NCBI RefSeq assembly: GCF_000764205.1 | Contig: NZ_JQDZ01000022.1 | Location: 1-64,000 of the forward strand | DNA: 64,000 nt | Origin: Thalassotalea sp. ND16A | GTDB lineage: Bacteria > Pseudomonadota > Gammaproteobacteria > Enterobacterales > Alteromonadaceae | Direction of reading: 5' to 3' | Part shown: piece after piece, positions 28,600-37,371 of the stretch | Layout: each line of letters opens with the position of its first letter | How positions within the stretch are numbered: the stretch's first letter is position 1 | Position numbers and translations under genes: made by a program | The notes under the pieces: model-generated | Database searches by the model: none | The model's input: the letters and a program-made list of their open reading frames with translations, nothing else | Told to the model about the DNA's origin: nothing

Positions 28600-29718
28600 A
28601 TGCTGAAAAATTTGTTTTCCTCGGGGAAAAAGCCTGAAAATTTAACTCAAACCATTGAAACTTTTTTACAAGAGTATCGCTCTCAATGTTTTCCCGATGG
28701 GGTCATGCAAGCATTAACCAAGGTTAATGTGTTGCTGAAAAAAAAGACCTATATTTTAGAGCTTACCCTGCCGTTTGCTTGTCAGGGCGAGTTAGAAGAC
28801 ATTGCCCGAGAATTGGTCACCGAGCTCGATATTGATATTGAATTGTCGTTAACGTTTGCCATCAACCCGGTGCGTAGCCATGCAATAAAAGGCATTAAAA
28901 ATATCGTCGCCATAGCTTCGGGTAAAGGTGGGGTGGGTAAATCAACTACCGCCGTAAATATTGCTTATGCGTTAATGGCCGAAGGCGCGAAGGTGGGCAT
29001 TCTAGATGCCGATATTTATGGGCCGTCTATTCCCACCATGCTTGGTATTGAAAACCAAAGACCATCTTCACTTGACGGTAAATTAATGCAACCACTAAGT
29101 GCGAATGGGCTAACGGCAATGTCGATTGGCTTTTTAGTATCCGATAGTGATGCTACGGTTTGGCGTGGGCCGATGGCCAGTTCGGCATTTTCGCAAATGC
29201 TCAACGAAACCGCCTGGGACAGTGCCGCCGGCACGGCAGAACAAGAACTCGATTATTTGATCATAGATATGCCCCCAGGTACCGGTGATATTCAACTAAC
29301 GTTAGCGCAAAAAGTGCCGGTAGCAGCAACCATAGTGACCACACCACAAGACATCGCGTTAAAAGACGCGGTGAAGGGCATCAACATGTTTGACAAGGTG
29401 AAAGTGCCGGTGTTGGGGGTGATTGAAAATATGAGTTATCACATTTGCGATAACTGTGGCCATCATTCTCACCTGTTTGGCCAGGGTGGGGCGCAAACCA
29501 TTACTGAGCAATATAAAGTTGATTTATTAGGGCAATTACCGCTTAATATTCAAATAAGAGAAGACAGCGATGCAGGAAATACTACCGTATTGGCAAATAC
29601 TGCTGGTGAAATAACCACAATGTACCGTAAAATAGCACGCAATATGGCAGCACAACTGTATTATCAATTAGATGCCAATAGTCCGTATACCGTGGAAATT
29701 ATTTCCCTAGATCAATAA
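28600..29718 (+). CDS. mrp: Mrp/ApbC iron-sulfur carrier ATPase
   Basis: A 372-residue ParA/MinD-family P-loop ATPase that binds and transfers iron-sulfur clusters. An N-terminal MIP18-like domain (about 15-90) precedes the deviant Walker A GKGGVGKST at 108-116. DADIYGPSIPTMLG, WRGPMASSAF and MPPGTGDIQLTLAQ are Mrp hallmarks. The cluster-binding CDNC lies in ENMSYHICDNCGHHSHLFG near 285. Length matches E. coli Mrp (369). It is divergent from metG, as in E. coli, and is followed after 28 bp by dcd, with which it may be co-transcribed. Confidence 0.95.
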   Translation: MLKNLFSSGKKPENLTQTIETFLQEYRSQCFPDGVMQALTKVNVLLKKKTYILELTLPFACQGELEDIARELVTELDIDIELSLTFAINPVRSHAIKGIKNIVAIASGKGGVGKSTTAVNIAYALMAEGAKVGILDADIYGPSIPTMLGIENQRPSSLDGKLMQPLSANGLTAMSIGFLVSDSDATVWRGPMASSAFSQMLNETAWDSAAGTAEQELDYLIIDMPPGTGDIQLTLAQKVPVAATIVTTPQDIALKDAVKGINMFDKVKVPVLGVIENMSYHICDNCGHHSHLFGQGGAQTITEQYKVDLLGQLPLNIQIREDSDAGNTTVLANTAGEITTMYRKIARNMAAQLYYQLDANSPYTVEIISLDQ

Positions 29719-29746
29719 ATACTTAAATAGTTAAGAAGAATAAATC

Positions 29747-30337
29747 ATGAAGCTATGTGACAAAGATATAATGACAATGTTAGAGCAAGAAAAAATTGTT
29801 ATTACCCCAACTCCTGATGAGTCGATGATCTCGGGGGTGAGTGTTGATATTTGTCTTGGTAATAAGTTTCGGGTATTTCAAGATCATACCGCGCCTTTTA
29901 TCGATTTAAGTGGTCCTAAAGATGACGTGCAAAAAGCAATGAATACGGTGATGAGTGATGAGATCCATATTGATGATGGTGAAGCTTTCTTTTTGCACCC
30001 TGGTGAACTTGCCTTAGCGGTGACTCTTGAATCAGTAACCTTACCGGCAGATATCGTCGGCTGGTTAGATGGCCGATCATCACTTGCGCGTTTAGGCTTG
30101 ATGGTGCACGTTACCGCTCATCGAATTGATCCGGGTTGGTCGGGGCAGATTGTATTAGAGTTTTTCAACTCAGGTAAGTTACCGTTAGCCTTACGGCCAA
30201 AAATGAAAATTGCCGCACTTAACTTTGAAACCATGTCAGGTGAAGCATTGCGCCCATACAATAAACGCGCCGACGCCAAATATAAAGGCCAAACCGGAGC
30301 GGTGGCAAGTCGAATCAGTGAAGACGATAAATCATAG
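29747..30337 (+). CDS. dcd: dCTP deaminase
   Basis: A 196-residue dCTP deaminase that converts dCTP to dUTP, the main source of dTMP precursors in gammaproteobacteria. [14 protein letters not shown] near residue 108 contains the conserved Arg/Ser phosphate-binding residues. [16 protein letters not shown] near 124-139 contains the catalytic Glu. [17 protein letters not shown] near 84 is the trimer-core block. Length equals the E. coli enzyme (193). It lies 28 bp after mrp and is closed by an unusually long perfect terminator stem. Confidence 0.96.
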   Translation: MKLCDKDIMTMLEQEKIVITPTPDESMISGVSVDICLGNKFRVFQDHTAPFIDLSGPKDDVQKAMNTVMSDEIHIDDGEAFFLHPGELALAVTLESVTLPADIVGWLDGRSSLARLGLMVHVTAHRIDPGWSGQIVLEFFNSGKLPLALRPKMKIAALNFETMSGEALRPYNKRADAKYKGQTGAVASRISEDDKS

Positions 30338-30353
30338 GCGCGAAAAGACCAAT

Positions 30354-30390
30354 AACCACAAAGCCCGCATGTGCGGGCTTTGTGGTTTTA
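30354..30390 (+). terminator. strong terminator of mrp-dcd
   Basis: AACCACAAAGCCCGCA, then TG, then its exact complement (16 bp stem), then TTTTA. It may also serve the convergent YvcK-like gene, which ends 36 bp further on. Confidence 0.92.
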
Positions 30391-30425
30391 AATGGTCAAT
30401 GCCAGAGATAGAATACCTAACAATG

Positions 30426-31370
30426 TTAGTTATTCACCAACTGCGGCGTATTTAACGCCTCGTTTTGCGCTAATGCCTCTTCTTTATCAAATTCAAGCAA
30501 GCATTGTTCTAACGCATCCACTAGTAACACTTTGTCGTGAAAGTAATCGACTTTGTCACTGGCAAGTGGCGTTTTAATTAAGCTGACAAATTCAGAAGTC
30601 GCTTCCATGTTTTCTGTGACCACAATATCAACAGGTTGACAGCCAATGTTATAGGTAAGCCATTCAAGCTTGTCATCAATGCTTAAATCGCCTGCGGGGC
30701 TGTTCTCTTTGGCAATGTTATCAATAAAGATACATTTTGCTTTGCTCCGGGTTATGGCTTTTGATATATCCCTAACCAATAGTGGCGGCACAATGGAGGT
30801 TAAAAAGCTGCCTGGCCCCAAAATGATAATATCGGCATTTTCAATTGCTGTTAACGATTCCGGCATGGCTTTCACCAGTGGCGCCAACATCATGTTCTTC
30901 GGCATGGTGGCCATATCATCAACCGATACTTCTCCTACCCGGCAACGGCCTTCCTCATAAAACGCCATTAAATCGGTTGGTGTTTCCGACATCGGTTGCA
31001 GTCGTGTTTTGACTCGTAAAATACGACGTATTAATTTAATTGAATCTAGCGGACGAGAATGGATGTCATTGAGCGCATAGAGAATTAAATTCCCTAAATT
31101 GTGACCGGTTAACTCATCATTGCCATCAAACCTGAAGTTAAATAATTTGCTACCTACCGAATTCTGATCAACCAACTGAGTTAAACAGTTTCGCAAGTCT
31201 CCCCAGGCAATAGTGCTTGAGCGTCTTCTTAATTTTCCGGTTGAACCACCGTTATCCGTCGTTGCTACTATGCCGGTTAAGTGATCACCTAAAAAAGAAA
31301 GGGTAGAAAGTACTCTACCCAAACCATGACCGCCACCAATAGCAACCACATTTAATTTTTTTAAACGCAT
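30426..31370 (-). CDS. YvcK/CofD-like protein (gluconeogenesis factor family)
   Basis: A 314-residue cytoplasmic protein of the YvcK/YbhK family. The N-terminal VVAIGGGHGLGRVLSTL is its nucleotide-binding loop. TDNGGSTGKLRR near 38 and GDLRNCLTQL near 57 are family signatures, and HNLGNLILYAL near 90 and ILGPGSFLTSIVPPLL near 178 are also conserved. In Bacillus the homologue is needed for growth on gluconeogenic carbon and for cell-wall regulation and binds UDP-sugars; the role in gammaproteobacteria is less clear. It is convergent with dcd and upstream-facing toward the tRNA operon. No cluster partner is visible. Confidence 0.92.
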   Translation of the reverse strand: MRLKKLNVVAIGGGHGLGRVLSTLSFLGDHLTGIVATTDNGGSTGKLRRRSSTIAWGDLRNCLTQLVDQNSVGSKLFNFRFDGNDELTGHNLGNLILYALNDIHSRPLDSIKLIRRILRVKTRLQPMSETPTDLMAFYEEGRCRVGEVSVDDMATMPKNMMLAPLVKAMPESLTAIENADIIILGPGSFLTSIVPPLLVRDISKAITRSKAKCIFIDNIAKENSPAGDLSIDDKLEWLTYNIGCQPVDIVVTENMEATSEFVSLIKTPLASDKVDYFHDKVLLVDALEQCLLEFDKEEALAQNEALNTPQLVNN

Positions 31371-31783
31371 ATATTGTAAACCCTCGCAAGCCGTATTGTT
31401 GCATTAGCGCTGCAATGTCGGCTTGTCAATTATTATTATACCATTCCGTATAAGCATTGCTAAGTTGCTAAATCATTATCCGGATTGGCATTAGATCAAT
31501 AATTTAATTTCAATCAATGGTACAGTTATAGGTTATTTTAAGACAAAAACAAGAAAATAAGCTACTGAAAAATTGTAATCAGGGTAGGGAACAGCTCTTT
31601 ATACGCTGACTAAAAGTAAAATTGTGTAGCAACCGGCTAAATTAATCCATCAATTGACGGCAAAACTTTTTGTTACTTTGCCCATTTCACGAAAATAAAT
31701 TGTCAAAAAACACACAAAGCGATCGATAAATGAGCGAACAAACAATAAATCACACTTTTTTGCGTTTTTCTTCAAAAAATGTG
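31371..31783. other. 413 bp intergenic region before the tRNA operon
   Basis: AT-rich DNA with several A/T runs and no plausible reading frame. Such upstream sequence is typical of strong stable-RNA promoters (UP element and Fis sites), but I cannot define individual sites. It also contains the promoter region of the divergent YvcK-like gene. Confidence 0.5.
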
Positions 31784-31812
31784 TTGACAGTTTTTCCATG
31801 ACTGAATAGAAT
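31784..31812 (+). promoter_or_regulatory. sigma70 promoter of the tRNA operon
   Basis: TTGACA, a 17 bp spacer and TAGAAT, followed by a GC-rich discriminator (TCGCCTCGC) of the kind found at stringently controlled stable-RNA promoters. It lies 52 bp before tRNA-Ala. Confidence 0.92.
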
Positions 31813-31864
31813 TCGCCTCGCTTTCAAGGAGTCTAGGTCGCTCCTGAAAGTAGAAGTAAGAAAA

Positions 31865-31940
31865 GGGGCCATAGCTCAGCTGGGAGAGCGCTTCGCTGGC
31901 AGCGAAGAGGTCTGCGGTTCGATCCCGCATGGCTCCACCA
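31865..31940 (+). tRNA. tRNA-Ala (anticodon GGC)
   Basis: A 76-base cloverleaf with acceptor arm GGGGCCA/TGGCTCC and an encoded ACCA end. The anticodon arm is CTTCG-CTGGCAG-CGAAG, giving anticodon GGC (Ala, reads GCY). The T arm contains GGTTCGATCC. It is the first gene of the operon. Confidence 0.97.
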
Positions 31941-32073
31941 CTTACTCCTTTAGGTTTTGGCAAAAACCGACATGAGATTTATCTTGTGAGAAGTAGGATT
32001 ATTTAAACGGCGCAGAGCTTGTTTAAATTCTTACACAAAAATATCGAAACGTGTTTCGATAAGCAATTTTTGT

Positions 32074-32149
32074 GTCCCCTTCGTCTAGAGGCCTAGGACA
32101 CCGCCCTTTCACGGCGGTAACAGGGGTTCGAATCCCCTAGGGGACGCCA
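32074..32149 (+). tRNA. tRNA-Glu (anticodon TTC), copy 1
   Basis: A 76-base cloverleaf with acceptor GTCCCCT/AGGGGAC and an encoded GCCA end. The anticodon arm CCGCC-CTTTCAC-GGCGG gives anticodon TTC (Glu). It is identical to the three copies that follow. Confidence 0.97.
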
Positions 32150-32222
32150 ATATTTTTAAAAAATAAGTTGTACCGTTAGGTAATATACAAGTTCTTAGTG
32201 CCGGGTGTTTACACCAGACACA

Positions 32223-32730
32223 GAAAAAAGTTTTAAACAACAGATTGCTTTAAGCAGTATGTTGTAAAACATGTTTAGTAAAACAAATTCTGCATTTTTA
32301 ATGCATATTCAATTGGCGCAGAGCTGATTAAATGTCACGCAGAATTAACAAAACATGTTTTGTAAAACAAATTCTGCGTCCCCTTCGTCTAGAGGCCTAG
32401 GACACCGCCCTTTCACGGCGGTAACAGGGGTTCGAATCCCCTAGGGGACGCCAACTTATTTTCGATGACTTAAGTGATTAAGTTCTAGTGCCAGGTGCTT
32501 GCACCGGACACAGAAGAAAGTTTTAAAATATATTGCTTTAAGCAGTATGTTGTAAACATGTTTAGTAAAACAAATTCTGCATTTTTAATGCATATTCAAT
32601 TGGCGCAGAGCTTGATTGAATGTCACGCAGGATAATTATTCTGCAATTTTTAATGCATATCCAATCGGCGCAGAGCTTGATTGAATGTCACGCAGAATTA
32701 ACAAAACATGTTTTGTAAAACAAATTCTGC
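32223..32730 (+). repeat. duplicated inter-tRNA spacers
   Basis: The spacer before tRNA-Glu 2 (32223-32377) recurs before tRNA-Glu 3 (32513-32730), so the unit spacer plus tRNA was tandemly duplicated. Within the second spacer a segment of about 57 bp (TTCTGCATTTTTAATGCATA onward) is duplicated again, at about 32573-32628 and 32638-32694. The coordinates given span tRNA-Glu 2, which lies between the two spacers. Conserved hairpins such as AAACATGTTTTGT suggest RNA-processing signals. Confidence 0.85.
32378..32453 (+). tRNA. tRNA-Glu (anticodon TTC), copy 2
   Basis: Same 76-base sequence as the first copy, with an encoded CCA end. Its upstream spacer ends AAAACAAATTCTGC, as does that of copy 3. 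Confidence 0.97.
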
Positions 32731-32806
32731 GTCCCCTTCGTCTAGAGGCCTAGGACACCGCCCTTTCACGGCGGTAACAGGGGTTCGAATCCCCTAGGGG
32801 ACGCCA
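32731..32806 (+). tRNA. tRNA-Glu (anticodon TTC), copy 3
   Basis: Same 76-base sequence as copies 1, 2 and 4, with an encoded CCA end. It is preceded by a spacer nearly duplicate to that of copy 2, but longer because of an internal duplication. Confidence 0.97.
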
Positions 32807-33066
32807 CTTATTTTATCAATACAATTTATCTTAGGTTTCAACCAGCTCGCTGGTGAAGTATGCAAATTAAAAATTCTGCAGTTGAAACGTTTTTTCCTAG
32901 TGATAGGATTAATCAACATTTCAATAATGCCGCTCCGTTGAACAAGTTCAACGTTCGTCATACGCAGAAATATCGAAGTGTGAGAATTGAATATTCAAAC
33001 GGCGCAGAGCTTGTTTGAATGCTTACACAAAAATATCAAAGCAGTGCTTTGATAAACGATTTTTGC

Positions 33067-33142
33067 GTCCCCTTCGTCTAGAGGCCTAGGACACCGCCCT
33101 TTCACGGCGGTAACAGGGGTTCGAATCCCCTAGGGGACGCCA
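33067..33142 (+). tRNA. tRNA-Glu (anticodon TTC), copy 4
   Basis: Same 76-base sequence as the other three. Its upstream spacer resembles the spacer between tRNA-Ala and copy 1 (GGCGCAGAGCTTGTTT and ATATC-AA...TTTGAT hairpins). It is the last gene of the operon; a terminator follows 18 bp later. Confidence 0.97.
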
Positions 33143-33159
33143 CTTATTCAAGTGATGAA

Positions 33160-33186
33160 AAAGCCGACGCAAGTCGGCTTTTTTGT
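33160..33186 (+). terminator. terminator of the tRNA operon
   Basis: AAGCCGAC-GCAA-GTCGGCTT followed by TTTTT, directly after the fourth tRNA-Glu. Confidence 0.93.
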
Positions 33187-33191
33187 GCCTG

Positions 33192-33275
33192 GTTGGCGGG
33201 GTTTTAACCTCGCGTAATTACCACAGGTAACCTAAATTGGCTTTCGCCATAACGCGAGAAGGAATTCCCGCCAAC
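33192..33275. other. 84 bp folded element of unknown function
   Basis: GTTGGCGGG (33192-33200) pairs exactly with CCCGCCAAC (33267-33275). Inside, CTCGCGT pairs with ACGCGAG. Within that lie two small hairpins, TTACC-ACA-GGTAA and TGGC-TTTC-GCCA. The result is a branched, junction-like fold. It comes after the terminator of the tRNA operon and 178 bp before a lipoprotein gene, and codes for no protein. It could be a small RNA, an old tRNA-like or recombination site, or a repeat-family member. Confidence 0.5.
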
Positions 33276-33453
33276 TGATTCCCTATCTACCTTTAATACC
33301 CATGTCGTCGTATTTACATCCATCCATGTATTAAAGCGTTATTCTTTTGTTAAATCCCTTCACCCTGCAAAATTGTTAAATCGTCGTAACGCGGTGTTAA
33401 TTATTTGTATTTAATACTAAATTGGCCAGAGTCTAAACTCTAAAGAACCTCTG

Positions 33454-34569
33454 ATGAAAAAAATACTAAGTACCATCATTACCGCAATGTTGTTAACTGG
33501 CTGTCAAAGCAAAGTCACTCGCTTTGATAATCCAGAATTTAGCAAAACAACTGAAAAGTATCACAACGTATACCCAAGTGATTTTGCAGGACGCGGGCCT
33601 CATCATCCATACGATCAAATTGATTTTTTAAAACCCGAGGAAAAAAAATCAGTCGAACGCGGTTTCGTTGATTTTGCTTATTCCGGCATAGATAAAACTT
33701 ATGGTTTTAATTATGCCAATTTAGTGCATCCCGATATCGACATACAAGAACAAAACACCGGCCATATCACCTGGTTAGGTCACGCCAGTTTTTTAATTCA
33801 ACAAACCAATGGTGACGCTCTGGTAACCGACCCAGTGTTTGATGAGTTTGATGGTTTCGGCTGGTTAGGCAGTGTGTTCATTGATTCGTTAAAACGGTTA
33901 GGCGAGGCACCGGTTAAAAGTGAACAACTACCATTTGTTAGTGGGGTGATGATCTCGCATAACCACTATGATCACCTCAATAACGACTCGTTAAACGGGT
34001 TTAGTGAAAACACTCATTTATATTTACCACTTGATAATGCCGATGATGTTGATTTTAGCCAAGGCCCGGTTACTGAAATGGCCTGGTACACCCAGACTCA
34101 GCATAAAGACACTTCGCTGCACTTTTTACCCGCCAATCACACCTCAAGCCATGGTATCTCTGATTTAGAAGAAAGCCTGTGGGGTAGCTGGCTCATGCAA
34201 GATGGTAAATATAGTGTATATTTTGCCGGGGATACTGGCTATAGCCCAATTTTTAAAGATATTCATTCTAAATTTGGCGATATTGATGTTTGCTTAATGC
34301 CCATCGTGGCCTATCCCGGCGGCGCCCGCTGGATGCATTTATCACCAGAAGATGCGATAACAGCGGCGCAAGATATGAAATGCAAAGTATTCGTCCCCTG
34401 GGGCTATGGCACCTGGTCACTTGGTTATGAGCATGTTAATGAGCCTTTGCGACGACTAGCCAAAGCGGTTGCCGACATCAAACCTGATTTTATTGTTAAG
34501 TCATTAAAAATTGGTGAAAGTTTCAACTATGCTAACTTACTTAACGCGAATCAAATCGCGCGCCGCTAA
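33454..34569 (+). CDS. lipoprotein metallo-beta-lactamase-fold hydrolase (UlaG/NAPE-PLD-like)
   Basis: A 371-residue lipoprotein. The signal peptide ends in the lipobox LLTG-Cys17, so the mature protein is lipid-anchored. The MBL fold shows GHITWLGHASFLI near 103, the metal-binding HNHYDHLN near 171-178, a His in PANHTSSHG near 228, FAGDTGYSP near 258 and MPIVAYPGGARWMHLSPEDA near 280-300. This order matches the UlaG/NAPE-PLD-like subgroup, which includes phosphodiesterases and lactonases. The substrate is unknown. It is monocistronic as far as can be seen, with an alpha/beta hydrolase gene 91 bp downstream. Confidence 0.9.
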   Translation: MKKILSTIITAMLLTGCQSKVTRFDNPEFSKTTEKYHNVYPSDFAGRGPHHPYDQIDFLKPEEKKSVERGFVDFAYSGIDKTYGFNYANLVHPDIDIQEQNTGHITWLGHASFLIQQTNGDALVTDPVFDEFDGFGWLGSVFIDSLKRLGEAPVKSEQLPFVSGVMISHNHYDHLNNDSLNGFSENTHLYLPLDNADDVDFSQGPVTEMAWYTQTQHKDTSLHFLPANHTSSHGISDLEESLWGSWLMQDGKYSVYFAGDTGYSPIFKDIHSKFGDIDVCLMPIVAYPGGARWMHLSPEDAITAAQDMKCKVFVPWGYGTWSLGYEHVNEPLRRLAKAVADIKPDFIVKSLKIGESFNYANLLNANQIARR

Positions 34570-34660
34570 AAAACTTTCAATTGGCTTTAATACACTGCAT
34601 AATAAATTTAAACAAGCGTTTTAATTTATTATGCAGTGTATATTCCAATAGAGATTTTTT

Positions 34661-35446
34661 ATGCCAAAGCCCGTCATCAACTTCGTTCACGGCAATGGAT
34701 TTCCAGCTGGAAGTTATCGAACTTTTTTAGCGGAGTTTTCCCCTAAATATACGACCATCGCGCACCAGCAGTTTGGTCATAATCATCATTATCCGATTCA
34801 TAACAACTGGCAATATTTAGTCACTGAATTAATCGACTTTATTAAAAAGCAAGACTGTAAGGTTATTTGTGTCGGTCATTCATTTGGTGGCGTCATTTCG
34901 TTTATTGCCGCTTGCCAACACCCGGAGCTGTTTCGCGGCGTAGTGATGTTAGACCCGCCAGTGTATACCGGGCGCCTTTCCTGGTTATTAAATTTAGCCA
35001 AAAAGACGCCACTAATTGATAAAATATCTCCTGCCGGAAAAGCAAAGAATCGTCGAAGCCATTGGCCTCTGGAAACCAATTTAGTCAATAATTTCGCTCG
35101 AAAAAGGCTGTTTCAAAATTTTGATCCTCGTTGTTTGCAAGATTATGTTGATAGTGCGGTCACCAAGAGAAACAAGCGCTTCGAGTTAATGTTCAGCCCC
35201 GAAGTCGAAGCCGATATTTTTAGGCATTTACCGAGTAATTTATTCACCTTTAAAAATAAACTTACCGTGCCTGCCGCACTTGTATATGGTGAAAATACCG
35301 ATGTATTACCGCTTCGTTATTTCCATCGTTTCGCCGCCTTGAATCCGATAGAATTAACTATGATGCCAAATGGTGGCCATATGTTTCCACTAGAGCAGCC
35401 TGAAGCAACTGCAGAGATGATAGAAAAGTTGATCAAGAATTGGTAA
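34661..35446 (+). CDS. alpha/beta hydrolase
   Basis: A 261-residue cytoplasmic alpha/beta hydrolase without signal peptide. NFVHGNGFPAGSYRTFLAEF at residues 6-25 supplies the oxyanion-hole HGNG motif. The nucleophile elbow is VGHSFGGVIS near residue 70, and the catalytic His lies in MPNGGHMFPLEQPEATAEM near 238. This is typical of small esterases/lipases, and related proteins are often only annotated as alpha/beta hydrolases. It starts 91 bp after the MBL lipoprotein gene, past a short inverted repeat (ACACTGCATAATAAA paired with TTTATTATGCAGTGT), which could end transcription of the previous gene. No specific substrate can be assigned. Confidence 0.88.
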   Translation: MPKPVINFVHGNGFPAGSYRTFLAEFSPKYTTIAHQQFGHNHHYPIHNNWQYLVTELIDFIKKQDCKVICVGHSFGGVISFIAACQHPELFRGVVMLDPPVYTGRLSWLLNLAKKTPLIDKISPAGKAKNRRSHWPLETNLVNNFARKRLFQNFDPRCLQDYVDSAVTKRNKRFELMFSPEVEADIFRHLPSNLFTFKNKLTVPAALVYGENTDVLPLRYFHRFAALNPIELTMMPNGGHMFPLEQPEATAEMIEKLIKNW

Positions 35447-35578
35447 GGCTTTTAACTAACCAATTGACATTAATGCCTTTTACTCAAACTATTGACGAGT
35501 GAAATTAAAAACATTTAGTGAACTAAGCACACCTTTTGCCATCAAAGACATCAACTATTAATCTGAAAACGGATATTT

Positions 35579-37246
35579 ATGAGAAAATTAAGTTTATTGA
35601 TCTTGTCTACGCTACTAACATTTACCGCCTACGCAGAAATAGCAGAAACCGCAGCCATTGATAAAGTATTTTCCCAATGGGATCATCCAGGGTCACCCGG
35701 TGCTTCCGTTGGCGTTATCAAGGACGGGGAACTAATATTTTCCGGTGGCTATGGCATGGCAAATTTAGAATACGACATCCCTAACTCTTCGAAATCGGTG
35801 TTTCGGATAGGCTCAACGTCTAAGCAGTTTACTGCCGCGAGCATCATTTTATTAGTGGAAAAGGGTAAAATAAGTCTTAGCGATACCCTCAATCAGTTTT
35901 TCCCGGATTTTCCAGATTACGCCAAGACAATTACCATCAGCCACCTGCTAAATCACACCAGTGGCATTAGAGATTATTTGACTCTCGCGGATTTATCCGG
36001 AAAAAGAAGTGATGATTATTATACCGATGACGACATTATGCATTGGCTGATCAATCAGCAACAAACCAACTTTAACCCTGGCGATGAATTTCTCTACAGT
36101 AATTCCGGTTATTGGCTTCTCGGACAAATTGTAGAACATGTGTCTGGCATCAACATGGCTGAATTCGCCCAAAGAGAAATCTTTGAACCTTTAGCAATGA
36201 ACCATACTCACTTTCATAATGATCATAATCAAATCGTTAAAAATAGGGCATCAGGTTATGTTCCCAGTGGTGAAAATCAATATGAAATTAGCATGACCAC
36301 ATTAGATATGATCGGCGATGGCGGTATATTTACCAGCGTTGAAGATATCAAAAAGTGGGATGATGCGTACTACAACAACAAAGTGTTTAGCAAAAAATTC
36401 TGGTCGATGATGACCAAACGCGGACAGCTCAACAGTGGTGAAGTGATAGATTATGCCTCGGGTTTGTTTCTGGGTGAATACAAGGGACTAAAAATGATCA
36501 GTCATGGTGGTTCATTCGTAGGATTTAGAGCGAACTTAATACGATTCCCAGAGCAAAAGTTTTCGGTGGTGGTATTTGCCAATCGCGGTGATGCCAACCC
36601 TACCAGAATGGCGTTCCAGGTTGCGGATATTTTTCTCAAAAATGACTATGAGGAGAATAACTCTGCTGATAAGGCTAAGGAAAGTGTTGCGGTCGAAATT
36701 GAGCTAAATCCAGCTGAATTAGAGAACGTATTAGTGCTCTATTGGAATGATGAACGCTCAGATTCTCGTAAAATTTATATCAAAGATAACAAACTAATAT
36801 TTTCTTTAAATGAAAATAGAGAATTTAATTTAACCGCTATTGGCAATAATAAATTTGTTGCCACCGGCGTACCGTTTGAGATGAACGTTGCGTTTTATAG
36901 CGATGAGCAATCAAGAAACATAATGGCTGTTACCATTAATGGCGATACGCCAGTACTATCAGTAGGCTATAAACCCGCTTCATATAAAAGACAAGAACTT
37001 AACAAGTTTGAGGGCTCGTACTTTAACAACGAACTAAACGTGAGCTATGTCTTAAAAGTAGAACATGAAGAGTTGAAACTTTTTGTCAACAATCGATCTT
37101 ATTCACCGTTAACAACCGTAATGAATGATCTATTTGTGAATAACCAAGTCGGCGCATTTAAATTTGAACGAGATAGTACTGGCCGTATCACTGGCTTTAA
37201 ATTGGCGGCAGGCAGAGTGAAAAACTTAACGTTTTCTAGGTTATAA
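35579..37246 (+). CDS. periplasmic serine hydrolase (beta-lactamase-related)
   Basis: A 555-residue exported protein with a Sec signal peptide (residues 1-19, ending TAYA). The N-terminal two thirds is a class C beta-lactamase/PBP-like domain: FRIGSTSKQFTAASI with the nucleophile Ser79 and Lys82, the YSNSGYWLLGQIVE motif near 178, and MISHGGSFVGFRANL near 300. The last 190 residues form a separate beta-rich domain, with repeated strands but no motif I know. Such proteins act on peptides, esters or D-amino-acid substrates, and real beta-lactam activity is not implied. An imperfect terminator hairpin follows at 37258. Confidence 0.9.
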   Translation: MRKLSLLILSTLLTFTAYAEIAETAAIDKVFSQWDHPGSPGASVGVIKDGELIFSGGYGMANLEYDIPNSSKSVFRIGSTSKQFTAASIILLVEKGKISLSDTLNQFFPDFPDYAKTITISHLLNHTSGIRDYLTLADLSGKRSDDYYTDDDIMHWLINQQQTNFNPGDEFLYSNSGYWLLGQIVEHVSGINMAEFAQREIFEPLAMNHTHFHNDHNQIVKNRASGYVPSGENQYEISMTTLDMIGDGGIFTSVEDIKKWDDAYYNNKVFSKKFWSMMTKRGQLNSGEVIDYASGLFLGEYKGLKMISHGGSFVGFRANLIRFPEQKFSVVVFANRGDANPTRMAFQVADIFLKNDYEENNSADKAKESVAVEIELNPAELENVLVLYWNDERSDSRKIYIKDNKLIFSLNENREFNLTAIGNNKFVATGVPFEMNVAFYSDEQSRNIMAVTINGDTPVLSVGYKPASYKRQELNKFEGSYFNNELNVSYVLKVEHEELKLFVNNRSYSPLTTVMNDLFVNNQVGAFKFERDSTGRITGFKLAAGRVKNLTFSRL

Positions 37247-37257
37247 TATCCATAGAT

Positions 37258-37287
37258 GGGCTTGGGAAATGACCCTAAGCCCTTTAA
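37258..37287 (+). terminator. probable terminator
   Basis: GGGCTTGGG-AAATGA-CCCTAAGCCC with one bulged T, followed by TTTAAT. It lies 12 bp after the serine hydrolase stop. Confidence 0.65.
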
Positions 37288-37371
37288 TCGTGGGATATTT
37301 GGCGAGAACTTGAACCGCGAGGTTGCTCAAGACTTGAGCCGGCTCCATAAAGCAATTATCTAAATAATGAG

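Noticed and set aside
31772-31963. Minus-strand 63-residue frame over tRNA-Ala
   Set aside because: It overlaps the tRNA gene and its promoter. Such frames over tRNA genes are a common false call.
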